A program made the position numbers and the translations under genes. A stretch of DNA of 64,000 nt, from assembly GCA_002943765.1 (NCBI GenBank), contig PQWQ01000012.1, positions 1,749,501 to 1,813,500 on the forward strand, in the 5' to 3' direction. Shown piece by piece: positions 23,192-34,300 of the stretch (positions are counted from its first letter, which is position 1; the number at the start of each line of letters is the position of its first letter). The notes under the pieces are model-generated. The model did no database searches and was not told where the DNA came from. It was given only the letters and a program-made list of their open reading frames with translations. The stretch comes from Psoroptes ovis (Eukaryota; Arthropoda; Arachnida; Sarcoptiformes; Psoroptidae).

Positions 23192-25278
23192 TTAATCAAC
23201 TTCTTCGATTGTTGGACCCGATTTACCACCATCACCACTACCGGCACCAGCACCATCAAATCCGCCGGCACCAGGGAAACCACCAGGCATGCCACCAGGA
23301 GCACCGCCTGCTTGTTGATATAATTTGGTAATGATTGGATTGCAAACGCTTTCCAATTCTTTTCGTTGATGTTCAAATTCTTCTTTCTCTGCTAATGCAT
23401 TAGCATCAAGCCATTTGAGTGTTTCATCGATTTTTTCATCAATTTTTTTGCGATCTTCTTCAGAGATTTTCGATTTGATGGCTTCTTCACTTAGTGTTGA
23501 TCTCATCTGGAAAGCATAGCCTTCTAAGGTATTTTTGGCTGCAATACGTTCACGTTGTTTTTCATCTTCTTCTTTATATGATTCAGCTTCTTTAACCATG
23601 CGTTCGATATCGTCTTTAGATAATCTGCCTTTGTCATTAGTGATTGTGATTTTGTTTTGTTTGCCGGTACTTTTGTCGACAGCTGAGACATTCAAGATGC
23701 CGTTGACATCAATGTCAAAGGTAACTTCGATTTGGGGAACACCTCGAGGAGCTGGAGGAATACCACTCAATTCGAATTTGCCCAACAAATTATTATCTTT
23801 TGTCATAGCACGTTCGCCTTCATAAACCTATTCGGATAATTGAAATTGATTAAAATCATTCAGATTCATACTCTGATTTTACTTACTTGAATGAGGACTC
23901 CAGGTTGATTATCGGAATATGTAGAAAATGTTTGTGTTTGTTTAGTAGGAATGGTAGTGTTACGTTTGATCAAAGGTGTCATGACACCACCGGCTGTTTC
24001 GATACCCAATGAAAGAGGAGCGACATCCAAAAGTAAAAGATCTTGTACATTTTCTGACTGGTCTCCATTGAGAATAGCAGCTTGTACAGCAGCACCATAG
24101 GCAACAGCTTCATCTGGATTGATTGATTTGTTCAATTCTTTTCCATTGAAGAAATCTTGCAATAATTTTTGAATTTTCGGGATACGTGTTGATCCACCAA
24201 CCAAGACGATTTCATTGATTTGTGATTTGTCCAATTTAGCATCTCTGAGCGATTTTTCAACGGGGTCCAAAGTTGATCGGAACAAATCAGCACACAATTC
24301 TTCGAAACGAGCACGAGTAATTGTGGAATAGAAATCAATGCCTTCGAACAATGAATCAATTTCAATAGATGCTTGAGTGGACGAAGACAATGTACGTTTG
24401 GCTCGTTCGCAAGCAGTTCGAAGACGTCGTAAAGCACGTTTGTTTGATGACAAATCTTTCTTGTGTTTGCGTTTGAATTCTTGAACAAAATGATTGACCA
24501 TTCGGTTATCGAAATCTTCACCACCCAAGTGAGTGTCACCAGCAGTCGATTTTACTTCGAAAATACCATCTTCGATAGTCAAAATTGAGACATCGAATGT
24601 ACCACCACCCAAATCGAAAATCAATACATTTTGTTCTCCTTTGGCTTTCTTGTCTAAACCATAAGCAATAGCAGCTGCTGTCGGTTCATTGATGATACGC
24701 AATACATTTAGGCCAGCGATTGTACCAGCATCTTTAGTAGCTTGACGTTGTGAGTCATTGAAATAGGCCGGAACTGTAATTACGGCACTTGTAATAGTTT
24801 TTCCGAGATAAGCTTCAGCGATTTCCTTCATTTTTGTCAATACCATTGAAGAAATTTCTTCAGGGAAGAATTTTTTCGTTTCACCTTTGTATTCGACCTA
24901 CATTAAGTTAGAATAAATAGATAAATAAAAAATACTCCTCAATGATATATTGAATGATCATCTTACCTGAATTTTTGGTTTGCCTTCATCTTTCACAACA
25001 GTAAATGGCCAATGTTTCATATCAGCTTGAACAGTGGGATCATCAAAACGACGACCAATCAAACGTTTAGCATCGAAAACAGTGTTCGATGGATTCATAG
25101 CAACTTGACTTTTGGCGGCATCACCAATCAAACGTTCGGTATCGGTAAAAGCAACATATGATGGTGTTGTTCGATTACCTTGTTCATTGGCGATAATTTC
25201 AACTTTACCATGTTGAAATACACCGACACATGAATATGTGGTGCCAAGATCAATACCGATTGCTGGAACTTTAGCCAT
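23192..25278 (-). CDS. HSP70: Cytosolic HSP70/HSC70 chaperone, tandem copy B
   Basis: Exons 25278-24967, 24897-23887 and 23827-23192 (introns 69 and 59 bp, both phase 0) give 652 residues. It shares domain order, signatures and the GPTIEEVD end with copy A. Protein differences are few: PLIKRN versus ALIKRN and FSTYSDN versus FTTYADN late in exon 2, plus a shorter Gly-rich linker. Long parts of exon 2 are nearly identical to copy A even at silent sites, while introns and exon 3 have drifted. Upstream lie a three-unit heat-shock element (25507-25519) and a five-unit one (25779-25801), so this copy looks the more heat-inducible. It is divergently transcribed from SELENBP1 across 966 bp. Confidence 0.96.
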
Positions 25279-25506
25279 AATTTATCAATATATAGTTGAA
25301 ATTTAATAGTTAAATTACAAAATTTTTACAAGTTATAAATTGGTAATAATTTAAAAATTTCGATCAAGTCGGAGAATTGAAATAAATTCAAATTTTTCTT
25401 GAAAAAGCCGTTTATAAGCAACTTTTGAAATAGTTAGAATTGAAATGATTTGTAATGCTAACACAATATACAGTAATAGTGTGACACACACGCTAAATGC
25501 CGAATC

Positions 25507-25519
25507 GAATATTCGAGAA
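25507..25519 (-). promoter_or_regulatory. Three-unit heat-shock element proximal to HSP70-B
   Basis: GAA-ta-TTC-ga-GAA, perfect spacing, about 230 bp upstream of the ATG at 25278. A TATA-like TGTATATTG (minus strand, near 25466-25474) lies about 35 bp downstream, a typical promoter arrangement. Confidence 0.7.
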
Positions 25520-25778
25520 TAAAAAAGAGGCGGAACCAAATGAAAAAAAAATCTACAGTCGTTCTGCCTTTACCATTCGAGCATTAGTCATTGCTACGGA
25601 AATTTTGAAAAATTATCGGAATTAAATCGATTTCGAATTGATTTTTTTGATTGATTCGATTTAAATACTATCATTTTACAAAAATACCGAGCTGAATTTG
25701 GTCAAAAATCAAAATTTTCGATTTATTTCCATAAATCACTTCGCAAAAAATTGAAGTTATCCTGTAGAAATTTTTTTC

Positions 25779-25801
25779 TTCATGAATTTTCTAGAATTTT
25801 C
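25779..25801. promoter_or_regulatory. Five-unit perfect heat-shock element between HSP70-B and SELENBP1
   Basis: TTC-at-GAA-tt-TTC-ta-GAA-tt-TTC: five contiguous alternating pentamers with exact two-base spacing, about 500 bp from the HSP70-B ATG and 445 bp from the SELENBP1 ATG. Five perfect units are far beyond chance even in AT-rich sequence. Confidence 0.8.
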
Positions 25802-26244
25802 TTTGATAATCAAAAAACACCTGATTCAACAGCGAAAGTGTAAATAGTCATTGATGTTTATTTTCATTAAAATAGAAAGAAATTAAATGAAATTGATGCA
25901 ACTTTGATCTTAAAGTGGATTGATTAGTCATATCAATTTAATGAAAAAAAAAACAAAATAAAAAGTACAGAATTAAAAATTGAAATCAAATAGCAACAAA
26001 CTGGCTTCGCTATTTATTGGAAACAAGTTTATCATCGTATCATCTAGTTTGTGGCATGATTGTAGACAAATTAACACTTGTTGAATTGTTGTACATGATG
26101 ACATGAACACGGAAATTCAATGCAAAAATGAAAATTGAAAATAAAAATGATAGCACAAATAGACAAAAAGGAACAATGATTTCAATCATTTGATTTGAAA
26201 TTTTCAAAATAGATCAATCCATTTGTTGATGAATAGATTGAAAA

Positions 26245-27744
26245 ATGTTGTCATCCAAACATCATCATCATCATCATGGTCCTGGTTATTCAAATCCAAT
26301 GGATGCATTTAAAAATGCATCAAAAGAAAAATATTTATATGTGACTTGTGTTAAAGCAAATGAAAATTGTCCCGATTATTTAGCAACAATCGATGTTGAT
26401 AATGATTCGGAAACATATGGTCAAATTATTAATCGTTGTTATATGACCAATATTGGTGATGAATTACATCATTCGGTGAATTTTTGATTGTTTTATTGAT
26501 TTTATTTTTTATAATTCATTTTTTTCGTTGATAAGGGTTGGAATTCATGTAGCAGTTGCTACAATGATTGTAGCAAAAAACGTAATAAATTAATATTACC
26601 TTGTTTGCGATCAAATCGTATTTATATCATCGATGTGAATGGATCTGAAACCAAAGTGTATAAAGTAATCGATACGAATGATATGCAAAAATTCAATGTA
26701 AGCGCTCCACATACTTCACATTGTTTACCAACCGGAGAGGTTATGATAAGTTGTATGGGTGATAATAATGGCCATAATCAAGGTTCATTTCTTTTGTTGA
26801 ATTCCGATTTTGAACCATATAAATGTTGGAATTTGGAAACAGTACCATTTGGTTATGATTTTTGGTATCAACCAAGATTGAACATTTTGATAAGTACCGA
26901 ATGGACATCACCAAATAATTTTCGTCCAGGATTTTTCACCGGGAACGTTGCCGATTCGAATTGGATTGATGATAATTATGGACATTGTTTACATCTTTGG
27001 GAATTTAAAACAGGAAAATTGATCAAATCGATTGATTTACGATCGAATGGCAAAGCTGATGCATGTATGCCATTGGAGGTACGTTTTTTGCATTCACCAG
27101 AATCACCAATCGGTTTTGTTGGTTGTGCTTTCAGTTCAAATGTATTTCGTTTCGAATACAACGCCGATAATGAAGACGATCCCTTGAAAATCGAAGAGGT
27201 TATTCGACTGAAGCCGAAGAAAGTAGAAGGATTCATTGGTGGTGAACGCATGCCAGCATTGATAACAGATATTCTTATATCAATGGATGATAAATATCTG
27301 TTTATATCTGCATGGTTATTCGGTGAAATACGACAATATTCAAATCTGACTGGCAGTGAGTTGAAATTGGTTAGTCGAATACGCATTGGTGGTTTGCTGG
27401 TGATTAATCCTTCAATAAAAACAATCGAAGATGATGAACCTATTGATAATTATCACGAAGAAGTTAATGGTAAGAAGATTAGTGGTGGACCACAAATGAT
27501 TCAATTAAGTTTAGATGGTAAACGTTTGTATGCAACCAATTCACTGTATTCAGCATGGGACAAAGAATTTTATCCTGATATGCATGAACATGGTTCACAA
27601 TTGGTGAAAATCAATATCAACGATGAACAAATGGAATTGGATCCGAATTTCATTGTTGATTTCGGTGATGAACCAAATGGACCATCATTGGCACATGAAA
27701 TTCGATATCCAGGTGGTGATTGTACATCAGATATTTGGATTTAA
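26245..27744 (+). CDS. SELENBP1: Selenium-binding protein 1 / methanethiol oxidase
   Basis: Exons 26245-26475 and 26536-27744 (intron 60 bp, phase 0) give 479 residues, close to the human 472. The family oxidises methanethiol to formaldehyde, H2S and H2O2 and folds as a beta-propeller-like protein. Seen: GPGYSNPMDAF near the start, PDYLATIDVD, DELHHSGWNSCSSC across the splice junction, HTSHCLPTGEVMISCMGD, PFGYDFWYQPRLN, EVRFLHSPE, GGPQMIQLSLDGKRLY and the C-terminal PGGDCTSDIWI, all in family order. Two oddities: the vertebrate KCGNC before GPGY is replaced by six His residues, and the vertebrate selenium-linked Cys57 (PQYCQVIHR) is Gly here (ETYGQIINR). The shared upstream region with HSP70-B contains a strong heat-shock element. 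The next gene is convergent, 170 bp away. Confidence 0.95.
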
Positions 27745-27913
27745 ATTCAAAATGATTGAAAATTTTATTTAAAAAATTACATTTTACCCTAAAGAATTAT
27801 GAGATCTAAAAAAGAAATTGATTGTCAAATTTACATTAAAAATATGTTGTTTCAAAGCAAAAATCAAATACAAAAAATATCAGTTTGATTTACATGTCTC
27901 AATATATTGATAA

Positions 27914-28348
27914 TTAAACTTTCGAACAAAGTATAGCCTTATATCCCATCGGAATTTGGAATGGGATACAATTTGGTGGTAATTTCAGTTGTTTTTGTTG
28001 TTGCATTGGTTTACCATCAGCACCATTATCACCAGAATTATCAGCACAAATAGACAATGAATAACCATATGGTAAACGATCGAAACGTATACAACCATCA
28101 TTGAAAAATGTGGATGAATGACCACAAATATTGATATCAAAATTCAATGGATTCGGCAGCGGTAATGGCATACAATTATCAATATGATCCATTCGTGATT
28201 CATATGGATTGAAATGATTATGAAATGATGGTTTATTACCATCATTATTTTGATTGTTAAACAATGAAAATGATTGAGCATTAACCATATTGATGGTGAC
28301 GATTGAGATGGCTGAAATAATGGCCACGATATCGGATGAAAATTTCAT
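27914..28348 (-). CDS. Novel secreted six-cysteine protein with three internal repeats
   Basis: Single-exon, 144 residues, with a signal peptide (about 1-24, ending VNA). The mature part starts with an Asn/His-rich spacer and then has six Cys in three pairs, each bounding 13-15 residues with the same plan: CMPLPLPNPLNFDINIC, CIRFDRLPYGYSLSIC and CIPFQIPMGYKAILC. The shared pattern is C-hydrophobic-x-hydrophobic-x-Leu/Ile-Pro, then Tyr/Asn-x, then Ile/Leu-Cys. Pairing within each unit would give three small disulfide loops; that is inference. I do not recognise the family. A TATA box (TATATAAA, minus strand, 28465-28472) lies about 120 bp upstream, which supports a real gene. A Gln/Lys-rich insert separates repeats 2 and 3. 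Confidence 0.78.
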   Translation of the reverse strand: MKFSSDIVAIISAISIVTINMVNAQSFSLFNNQNNDGNKPSFHNHFNPYESRMDHIDNCMPLPLPNPLNFDINICGHSSTFFNDGCIRFDRLPYGYSLSICADNSGDNGADGKPMQQQKQLKLPPNCIPFQIPMGYKAILCSKV

Positions 28349-28464
28349 GATTAGTTAATTATATTATTCGATGATATATCGATAATTATTGAAAATTAAA
28401 ATTGAAATTTGATTTTTGCTTGAAACAAATCGATGAATGATAAAAATGAACAATTTTTCCATCA

Positions 28465-28472
28465 TTTATATA
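28465..28472 (-). promoter_or_regulatory. TATA box (TATATAAA) of the six-cysteine secreted protein gene
   Basis: On the minus strand, about 118 bp upstream of the ATG at 28348, giving a leader of roughly 90 bases. Confidence 0.55.
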
Positions 28473-28521
28473 TCTGAAAAAAAACATTGAAAATTTTCGA
28501 AAAATAATTGAAATCGTAAAT

Positions 28522-28713
28522 TCATCGATCATTACATTGACATTCATTGATTGGTTGATGAGAATTGATGATTTGAAATATTTGAAATTGAGATTTCATC
28601 AAATCATACATTATTTTCTTCAATCTTTTCACCATTATTTCGGTGCTGCTACTCATGATTGACGGATGATGTGTTGGATGACCAAAGAAACTGACTAATT
28701 GCTGATCTGACAT
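28522..28713 (-). CDS. Small ORF of unknown function, 63 residues (tentative)
   Basis: An ATG-started 63-residue frame in the 600-bp gap between the six-cysteine gene and the Aurora kinase gene. Its composition is more protein-like than surrounding spacer: it begins MSDQQLVSFFGHPTHHPS, has a Lys/Leu/Met-rich probable helix in the middle and ends ECQCNDR. No intron is evident and no family is recognised. It could be a short real protein or a chance frame. Confidence 0.3.
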   Translation of the reverse strand: MSDQQLVSFFGHPTHHPSIMSSSTEIMVKRLKKIMYDLMKSQFQIFQIINSHQPINECQCNDR

Positions 28714-28950
28714 TTAATCAATGGTCGATTTGAAACAATTAGTCAAATTTGATGGTGATCAAGTGCACATTCAAGATTGATTAGAGGCTAGTAATTTAGC
28801 GCGCTAGTAATAATGACCATAAACAAATTATAATGTACAGAATTCATTTTTTTTTTATTATCAAAATTAGTTTAATTTTTCAATGTATCAAATAATGAAT
28901 AGATAAAAATGAAATGATTAATTAAAATGGATTAAAATGAAATAAGAATT

Positions 28951-29936
28951 TTAAATATATTTAATATGATTACAATTTTTACAACGATAATTTGGATCAT
29001 CTTTTTTGATTGAATAATAATCAATCCATTCATGTTCAGCTGCTTCATCTAATTGCATTCGTTTCGATGGTTCTAATACTAATAATTTTGATATAAAATC
29101 TTTGCTTAGCTCAGAAAAATAATTAGGAAATGAATATTTTAATTTTATAATTCGTTCATATGTTTCGGTTGTTTCGGCCGATTCAAATGGCGGATGGCCA
29201 CATAAAAATTCATATGTCAATATGCCTAAACACCAAATGTCAAAATTATGATTATATGGTTGATGGCGTACAACTTCTGGTGGTAAATAATCGACTGTAC
29301 CACACATTGTTTGTCGTTTTTGTGATGGTGCATGTACTGACCAACCGAAATCGGCTATTTTTATTTCACCATGATATCCAAGTAAAATATTTTCTGGTTT
29401 TATATCACGATGTATTACATTATTATCATGACAAAATTTTAGAGCAGATATAGTTTGTTTGATGTACTGCAATGAAGAAAAAAAAAGATGTCAATTTTTA
29501 ATTATTTGATCAATCAATATTATTGATATATGCTTACGGATGCAGATAATTTTTCATCGAATCTGCCATATTTTTTTAATGGTCCATATAGTTCACCACG
29601 TGGTGCATATTCTAATATTAAAAATATTCGTGTATCATCCCAACAATAATCATATAAACGCAGAATATTTTCATGTCTTAAACGTGCTTGTATTTCGATT
29701 TCACGTCTTAATTGATGTGCCATTGTTGCGTTAATAATTTCTTGTTTAAATAATGATTTAATCGCAACAATAAAATGTTCTTTACGTGTACGTGCAAGAT
29801 AAACACGACCAAATCTTCCTTGACCAAGTGGCTTACCAATTTCATAATCTTTTATGGTCATATCATTAATTTCATCATTATTATCATTATCATTATTTTT
29901 ATCATGGATATCAGGATTGAATTTTGTTGTTGACAT
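28951..29936 (-). CDS. AURKB: Aurora-type mitotic Ser/Thr kinase, Aurora-B-like
   Basis: Exons 29936-29538 and 29466-28951 (intron 71 bp, phase 0) give 304 residues. Aurora kinases control chromosome alignment, spindle checkpoint and cytokinesis; Aurora B acts in the chromosomal passenger complex. Seen: an Asn/Asp-rich N-terminus, Gly loop GQGRFGRVY (38-46), VAIK Lys60, HRDIKPEN (catalytic Asp154), DFGWSVHAPS (Asp172) and the Aurora activation loop KRQTMCGTVDYLPPE with Thr186 as the site activated by phosphorylation. EYAPRGELY matches Aurora B rather than the APLGTVY of Aurora A, so the B assignment is by motif. The N-terminus is short, as in Aurora B. The ATG at 29936 is used because the frame upstream of it lacks an ATG. 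It is divergent from the CDK2AP gene, with 368 bp between starts. Confidence 0.93.
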
Positions 29937-30304
29937 TTTTTTTTCTCTTACTTGCAATTCGAAAATAAACAAATGCAAACACCAAACAAATATTTTAAAA
30001 AAAATAAAATATCCGATAAATTAATCCGCCAAAATCAAACGGTCTTTTTTGAATGCTATTGACACGAATTCCAACTATTTCGACTGGAAGTATTTTACAT
30101 TTTTTTTCGAATTTTTCTCTATTTTCAATGCCGCTAGTCGTGATTGCAGAAAAATTTGTTGTAGTAGCACAGGAATTAGTCGATAATCAATAAATAATTG
30201 TTTGAGTGTAGCAAACATATGTTTTGTCAAAAAAAAAAAAAATTTAAACTGAATCAAATTGAATTAAATTTAAATCATTATAAAGAACATAGCTAAACAC
30301 AGCA
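29937..30304. other. Divergent promoter region of Aurora kinase and CDK2AP genes
   Basis: 368 bp of AT-rich sequence with an A-run at 30229-30241. No distinct TATA box seen. Confidence 0.6.
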
Positions 30305-31084
30305 ATGGATCCACGTAATTTACCACCGATCGATGAAAAAACATTGTTAGCAAATTATCAAGCAATTTTAGCTGCACATCATTTGTCCACTGCCGGTGGC
30401 GGCGGCGGTAGCGGACAACAATCATCATCATCATCATCATTGTTGGCAAATAATAATAATTTCGCCGCATTGATGGCTGAAGCTGTTGCTTCAGCATCAC
30501 AACATCAACAACAATCGTCATCATCTTCAGCTGCAGCAGCAGCAGCAGCAGCATTGGGAAACAATTTCAATTTTCCTATCCAATCTAATAATAATAATAA
30601 TAATCAACAACATCAAATGTTTACACAATCATCAATTAATCATCCATCAATGATCAGTAATAATGTTTATCAAAATGAAATCTATAATATGGTACAAAAT
30701 GCAATGGCATCAGGTGTGCCAACATTACATTTACCGACAGTTTATTCATATTTAGGCTATAATTATCCAAATTCAAGCAGTGGCAATGGGCAGTCATCAT
30801 CATCATCATCGTCATCTAAATCATCGAAAAATCAATTAGAACAAAAATATTTGAAACTGATGGATTGTATTGCTGAAATTGGCCGTGATGTTCGGCCAAT
30901 TTATACTGGATCACGAACAGCATCCGATCGGTTACGGCGACAAATAAATTTAGCTCGATCATTAGTACGTGAATGTTTGGTCGAAGTTGATCGCCGGTCA
31001 TCATCGTCATCATCGAATAGGCCATCATCATCATCGTCATCAGCAGCAGCAGCAGCAGCAATGATTGATTCGAATCGTAATTAA
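30305..31084 (+). CDS. CDK2AP1: CDK2-associated protein 1/2 (DOC-1) family, NuRD subunit
   Basis: Single exon, 259 residues, more than twice the human 115. The C-terminal part (about 178-230) matches the conserved CDK2AP core: KYLKLMDCIAEIGRDVRPIY, TGSRTASDRLRRQINLAR, LVRECLVEVDRR, which aligns with the human [20 protein letters not shown] and RGLVRECLAETER segments. CDK2AP1/2 are small helical subunits of the NuRD deacetylase-remodeller complex and were first described as CDK2 binders. The extra N-terminus is Ser/Ala/Asn/Gln-rich microsatellite-encoded sequence with a Gly run, and a Ser-Ala tail follows the core. The gene is convergent with AP-3 beta, 225 bp between stops. Confidence 0.88.
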   Translation: MDPRNLPPIDEKTLLANYQAILAAHHLSTAGGGGGSGQQSSSSSSLLANNNNFAALMAEAVASASQHQQQSSSSSAAAAAAAALGNNFNFPIQSNNNNNNQQHQMFTQSSINHPSMISNNVYQNEIYNMVQNAMASGVPTLHLPTVYSYLGYNYPNSSSGNGQSSSSSSSSKSSKNQLEQKYLKLMDCIAEIGRDVRPIYTGSRTASDRLRRQINLARSLVRECLVEVDRRSSSSSSNRPSSSSSSAAAAAAMIDSNRN

Positions 31085-31308
31085 CGAATTGAATTTGTTT
31101 TGATTTGTGATTTATGCTTTCTTTTTTTGTATTAAATTTATTTTATAAATTTTTAAATGATGATAATTCATCTTTTATTTGTATAAAAAAAAATTGAAAA
31201 TAATAATAAAAATAATATGAAATTTTTGGTCAAAATTCTGATGGTTTTGATGCAATCATTAGATCAATATTGATGCACTTGTAATTGACCATTTTCGAAT
31301 GTTGTCCA

Positions 31309-34300
31309 CTAATTCATCAATTTCTTTTGACATTCATCCTTGATCAATTTACTAATCATCGATCCTAGTACCATTTTTTCACAATTTACCACTGTTTTCA
31401 ATTTGCAACCATCATCATTGGCCATTAATTCAATTGTAATCAGAATAAGTGAACGAAATTTTACTGTACATGCTGAATAATACAATTTCTGTGGTCGTTG
31501 TTGTTGTTGTTGTTTAGATTCATTATCACCACCACCATTGTTATTATTATCATTATTAATATAAAAATGTTGATTACTACAAACATTAACTAAACTTAAA
31601 ATAATATTCTTAATCGATTGTTTTAATTGTTCAATATTTTGTGATGATTGTCTTGAATTCAATTCGATTACATTCACTATTTCATTCATACCGGTCAGTT
31701 TTTGTTGTTCACATTCAAAATCTTTAACACTACGAAAACGTATCGGATATAATATATCACCAATTGGTGCAACTAATTTTACTGAATGTTGACGATTAAA
31801 TTTCAATTCAACACCAAGCGATGGTGATTCATTGAAATCGATGGCCAAAATGATTAATCTTTTTTCTTGTGGTTGCATCATTGTAATGGTTGCTTCATTA
31901 TTTTCATGCTAAAATCATTGAAACAAAATGAATTAAATCAATTCAAAACAAATGAAAAAGGAATACTTACCTCAATGTTTTTGAATTCCATCACTTTATT
32001 ATTATTTAACTGAATTGTAATACGATTTTGTGAACGATTATCATCTTGTTTCATCGCCGATTGTATCAATAATTCGACCAATGTTTTTGCATGTTCATTA
32101 ATACGCGGAAAACGATATGTAACAATGAAACCATCCGATTCTTTCACGTTTAATAATTCAAATTCTTTATACGTGACCAATTCAGGTGATTCAAGTATAC
32201 GGAATGGTTCTTGTTGTTGTTGCTGCTGCTGTTGCTGTTGTTGTATGTTACTATTCACCATCAATGGTAATAATGGCTGATGTAATGGTGATGCGATCAT
32301 TGTTTGAGCATTATTCGAATTATCATCATTCGAAATGTGTAAATCACTAAGATCAAGTAATAGATCAATATTTGTTTCAGGCGTTTTCACTTGTTGTTGA
32401 CGTTGTTTCGTAGCCTTTGATTTATTATTAATCGTTTCAATGATCTTTTGTTTCGGTTGTTTATGCGACTGTGGCTGTTTGGTTCGTTGCGGTGGTGGTG
32501 GCGGCGGTTCTTCTTCGTCTTCCTCGTCCTCTTCATCTTCATCATCCTCATCATCTTCGTCCTCTTCTTCTTCGCCATCGTCGTTGTCAATGTCTACTTG
32601 CTGATCTTCTTCTTCATCACCATCATCTTCTTCTTCTTCTTCGTCATCAACTTCTTCGGCTTCGTATTCATATTCATCAGAATCTTCTTCTTCACCATCT
32701 TCTTCATCGTCTTCTTCTTCTTCGTCATCCTCCTCCTCCTCCTCATCATCTTCATCATCATCATCATTGTCCAAGAATCCATTACGTGGTATAAGATTAT
32801 ATTTATCATTTTTACCACTTTTATTGGCTGATAATTTATCATTATTTTTATTATCATTGATAACTGGTTGTTTACGAACACTTGGATCAGGTGCTTTCAA
32901 CGGATAATCCGGTAATTCTTCATAATCTTGCATACGTTTACCTAAGAAATGTGATAATGTACCGAAACGATAACGATTCGAATCATTTGAACTGGCCAAT
33001 TGTGATGCTATCGCTGATGCTGATGTCGATGATAAACATTGTTGATTTAATAACTGATCGGCTATTATTACATCAGATTGTTGCATTTGTTGCTGCTGTT
33101 GTTGTTGAATTAATAAATGATTACGTTGCGAAATATTTGGCTGTTGTTTTGGCATCAATAATATTTGTCGAGCAAGTTTTGTGTCGTTGATTAAATGTTT
33201 TAAAAAACGACCACGATCACGTACATCATAATTTAGATCATATTTTGCTAAATTGAATACATATAATATCAATAGCTTTAATCGTTCTGTATCAATATTC
33301 AATGGCTCCAGTTGTTCTTCCTCATTATTTGATGAATTCTCTTGTTTATTATCAATCATAGTGATCCATAGCTTTGCTGCTAAATTCAATGCTTGTAATT
33401 TAACTAAATCATTTTCATTACAAAATGTTTTAGCTATTTGTAACAATACATTCGGTGCTAAACGTTGTGCATGACGATTACGATAACAAAATTCATTGAC
33501 AATCCAAACAATTGTTGCACGTGCTTGTGGTTGTTGAATTTTTGTCATTAATTTTACAATTTGTTTAACAATCATCGATATTATTGTTTGATCTTTATTG
33601 ATTATTTGTGTACGAATAACGACAATACTTTGCGCTACAATTGTTTCATTACGATTCGATAGTAATGATACTAAACCATTCAAACAAACTGGAGCAATCT
33701 CTTTGATACGTGATGCACATTGGCCAATCGATTCGATTGTGGCGGACATGAATTCCAAATCATCTTGATAATTCATAATATATGCTTGAAATTCACGTAA
33801 TATCAGCGAAATATAATTGCCAGTATTCGATAAATTTGTCAATATTTCCAATTTCAATATCTTTATCTGTGTACTATCATTAGCTTTGACAAAAAATGAT
33901 TTCAAATAAGGTTCAAACAATGATTTGATTGATCGTATCATTGGTTGATCATATCGTTGTTGATGATTAAGTTTTTCGTCATCATCATCATCAGAATCAG
34001 ATTCACCATCTTTGGCATTCAAATTACCATTTTGTTGTTGTTTAGAATGATCAGCTGATAATAATAATGGATTTTCACTTTTACTATTAGCGTGTTGTTG
34101 TTGTTGTTGAGCCAAACCATTACTTTCTAACCATTTTTCATTAAATTCAGCCGATGTTAATGTAACAATATTTTTCAATATTATCAATTGTATTTCATAA
34201 TGTGAATGTAATAAACGTATCAGCGGTCGTACTAATGATGATGTTATTTCAAAATTTGGTGCAATACTTAAATATAATTGTATGACGGCCAACACGACAC

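Larger units (their letters stand above)
25279..26244. other. Shared divergent promoter region of HSP70-B and SELENBP1
   Basis: 966 bp with two heat-shock elements and a CACACACAC-type stretch. No coding sequence is supported; the minus ORF at 25351-25539 covers the promoter elements and resembles nothing. Confidence 0.65.

Noticed and set aside
20306..24846. Alternative-frame and antisense ORFs within both HSP70 genes
   Set aside because: HSP70 genes commonly show long shadow frames; they repeat in both copies only because the true frame is conserved.
26976..27386. 136-residue antisense ORF inside SELENBP1
   Set aside because: Lies wholly inside a well-conserved exon on the other strand with no family match.
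32387..33474. Several ORFs opposite the AP-3 beta acidic hinge
   Set aside because: They arise from the GAA/GAT repeat encoding the hinge and have extreme composition.
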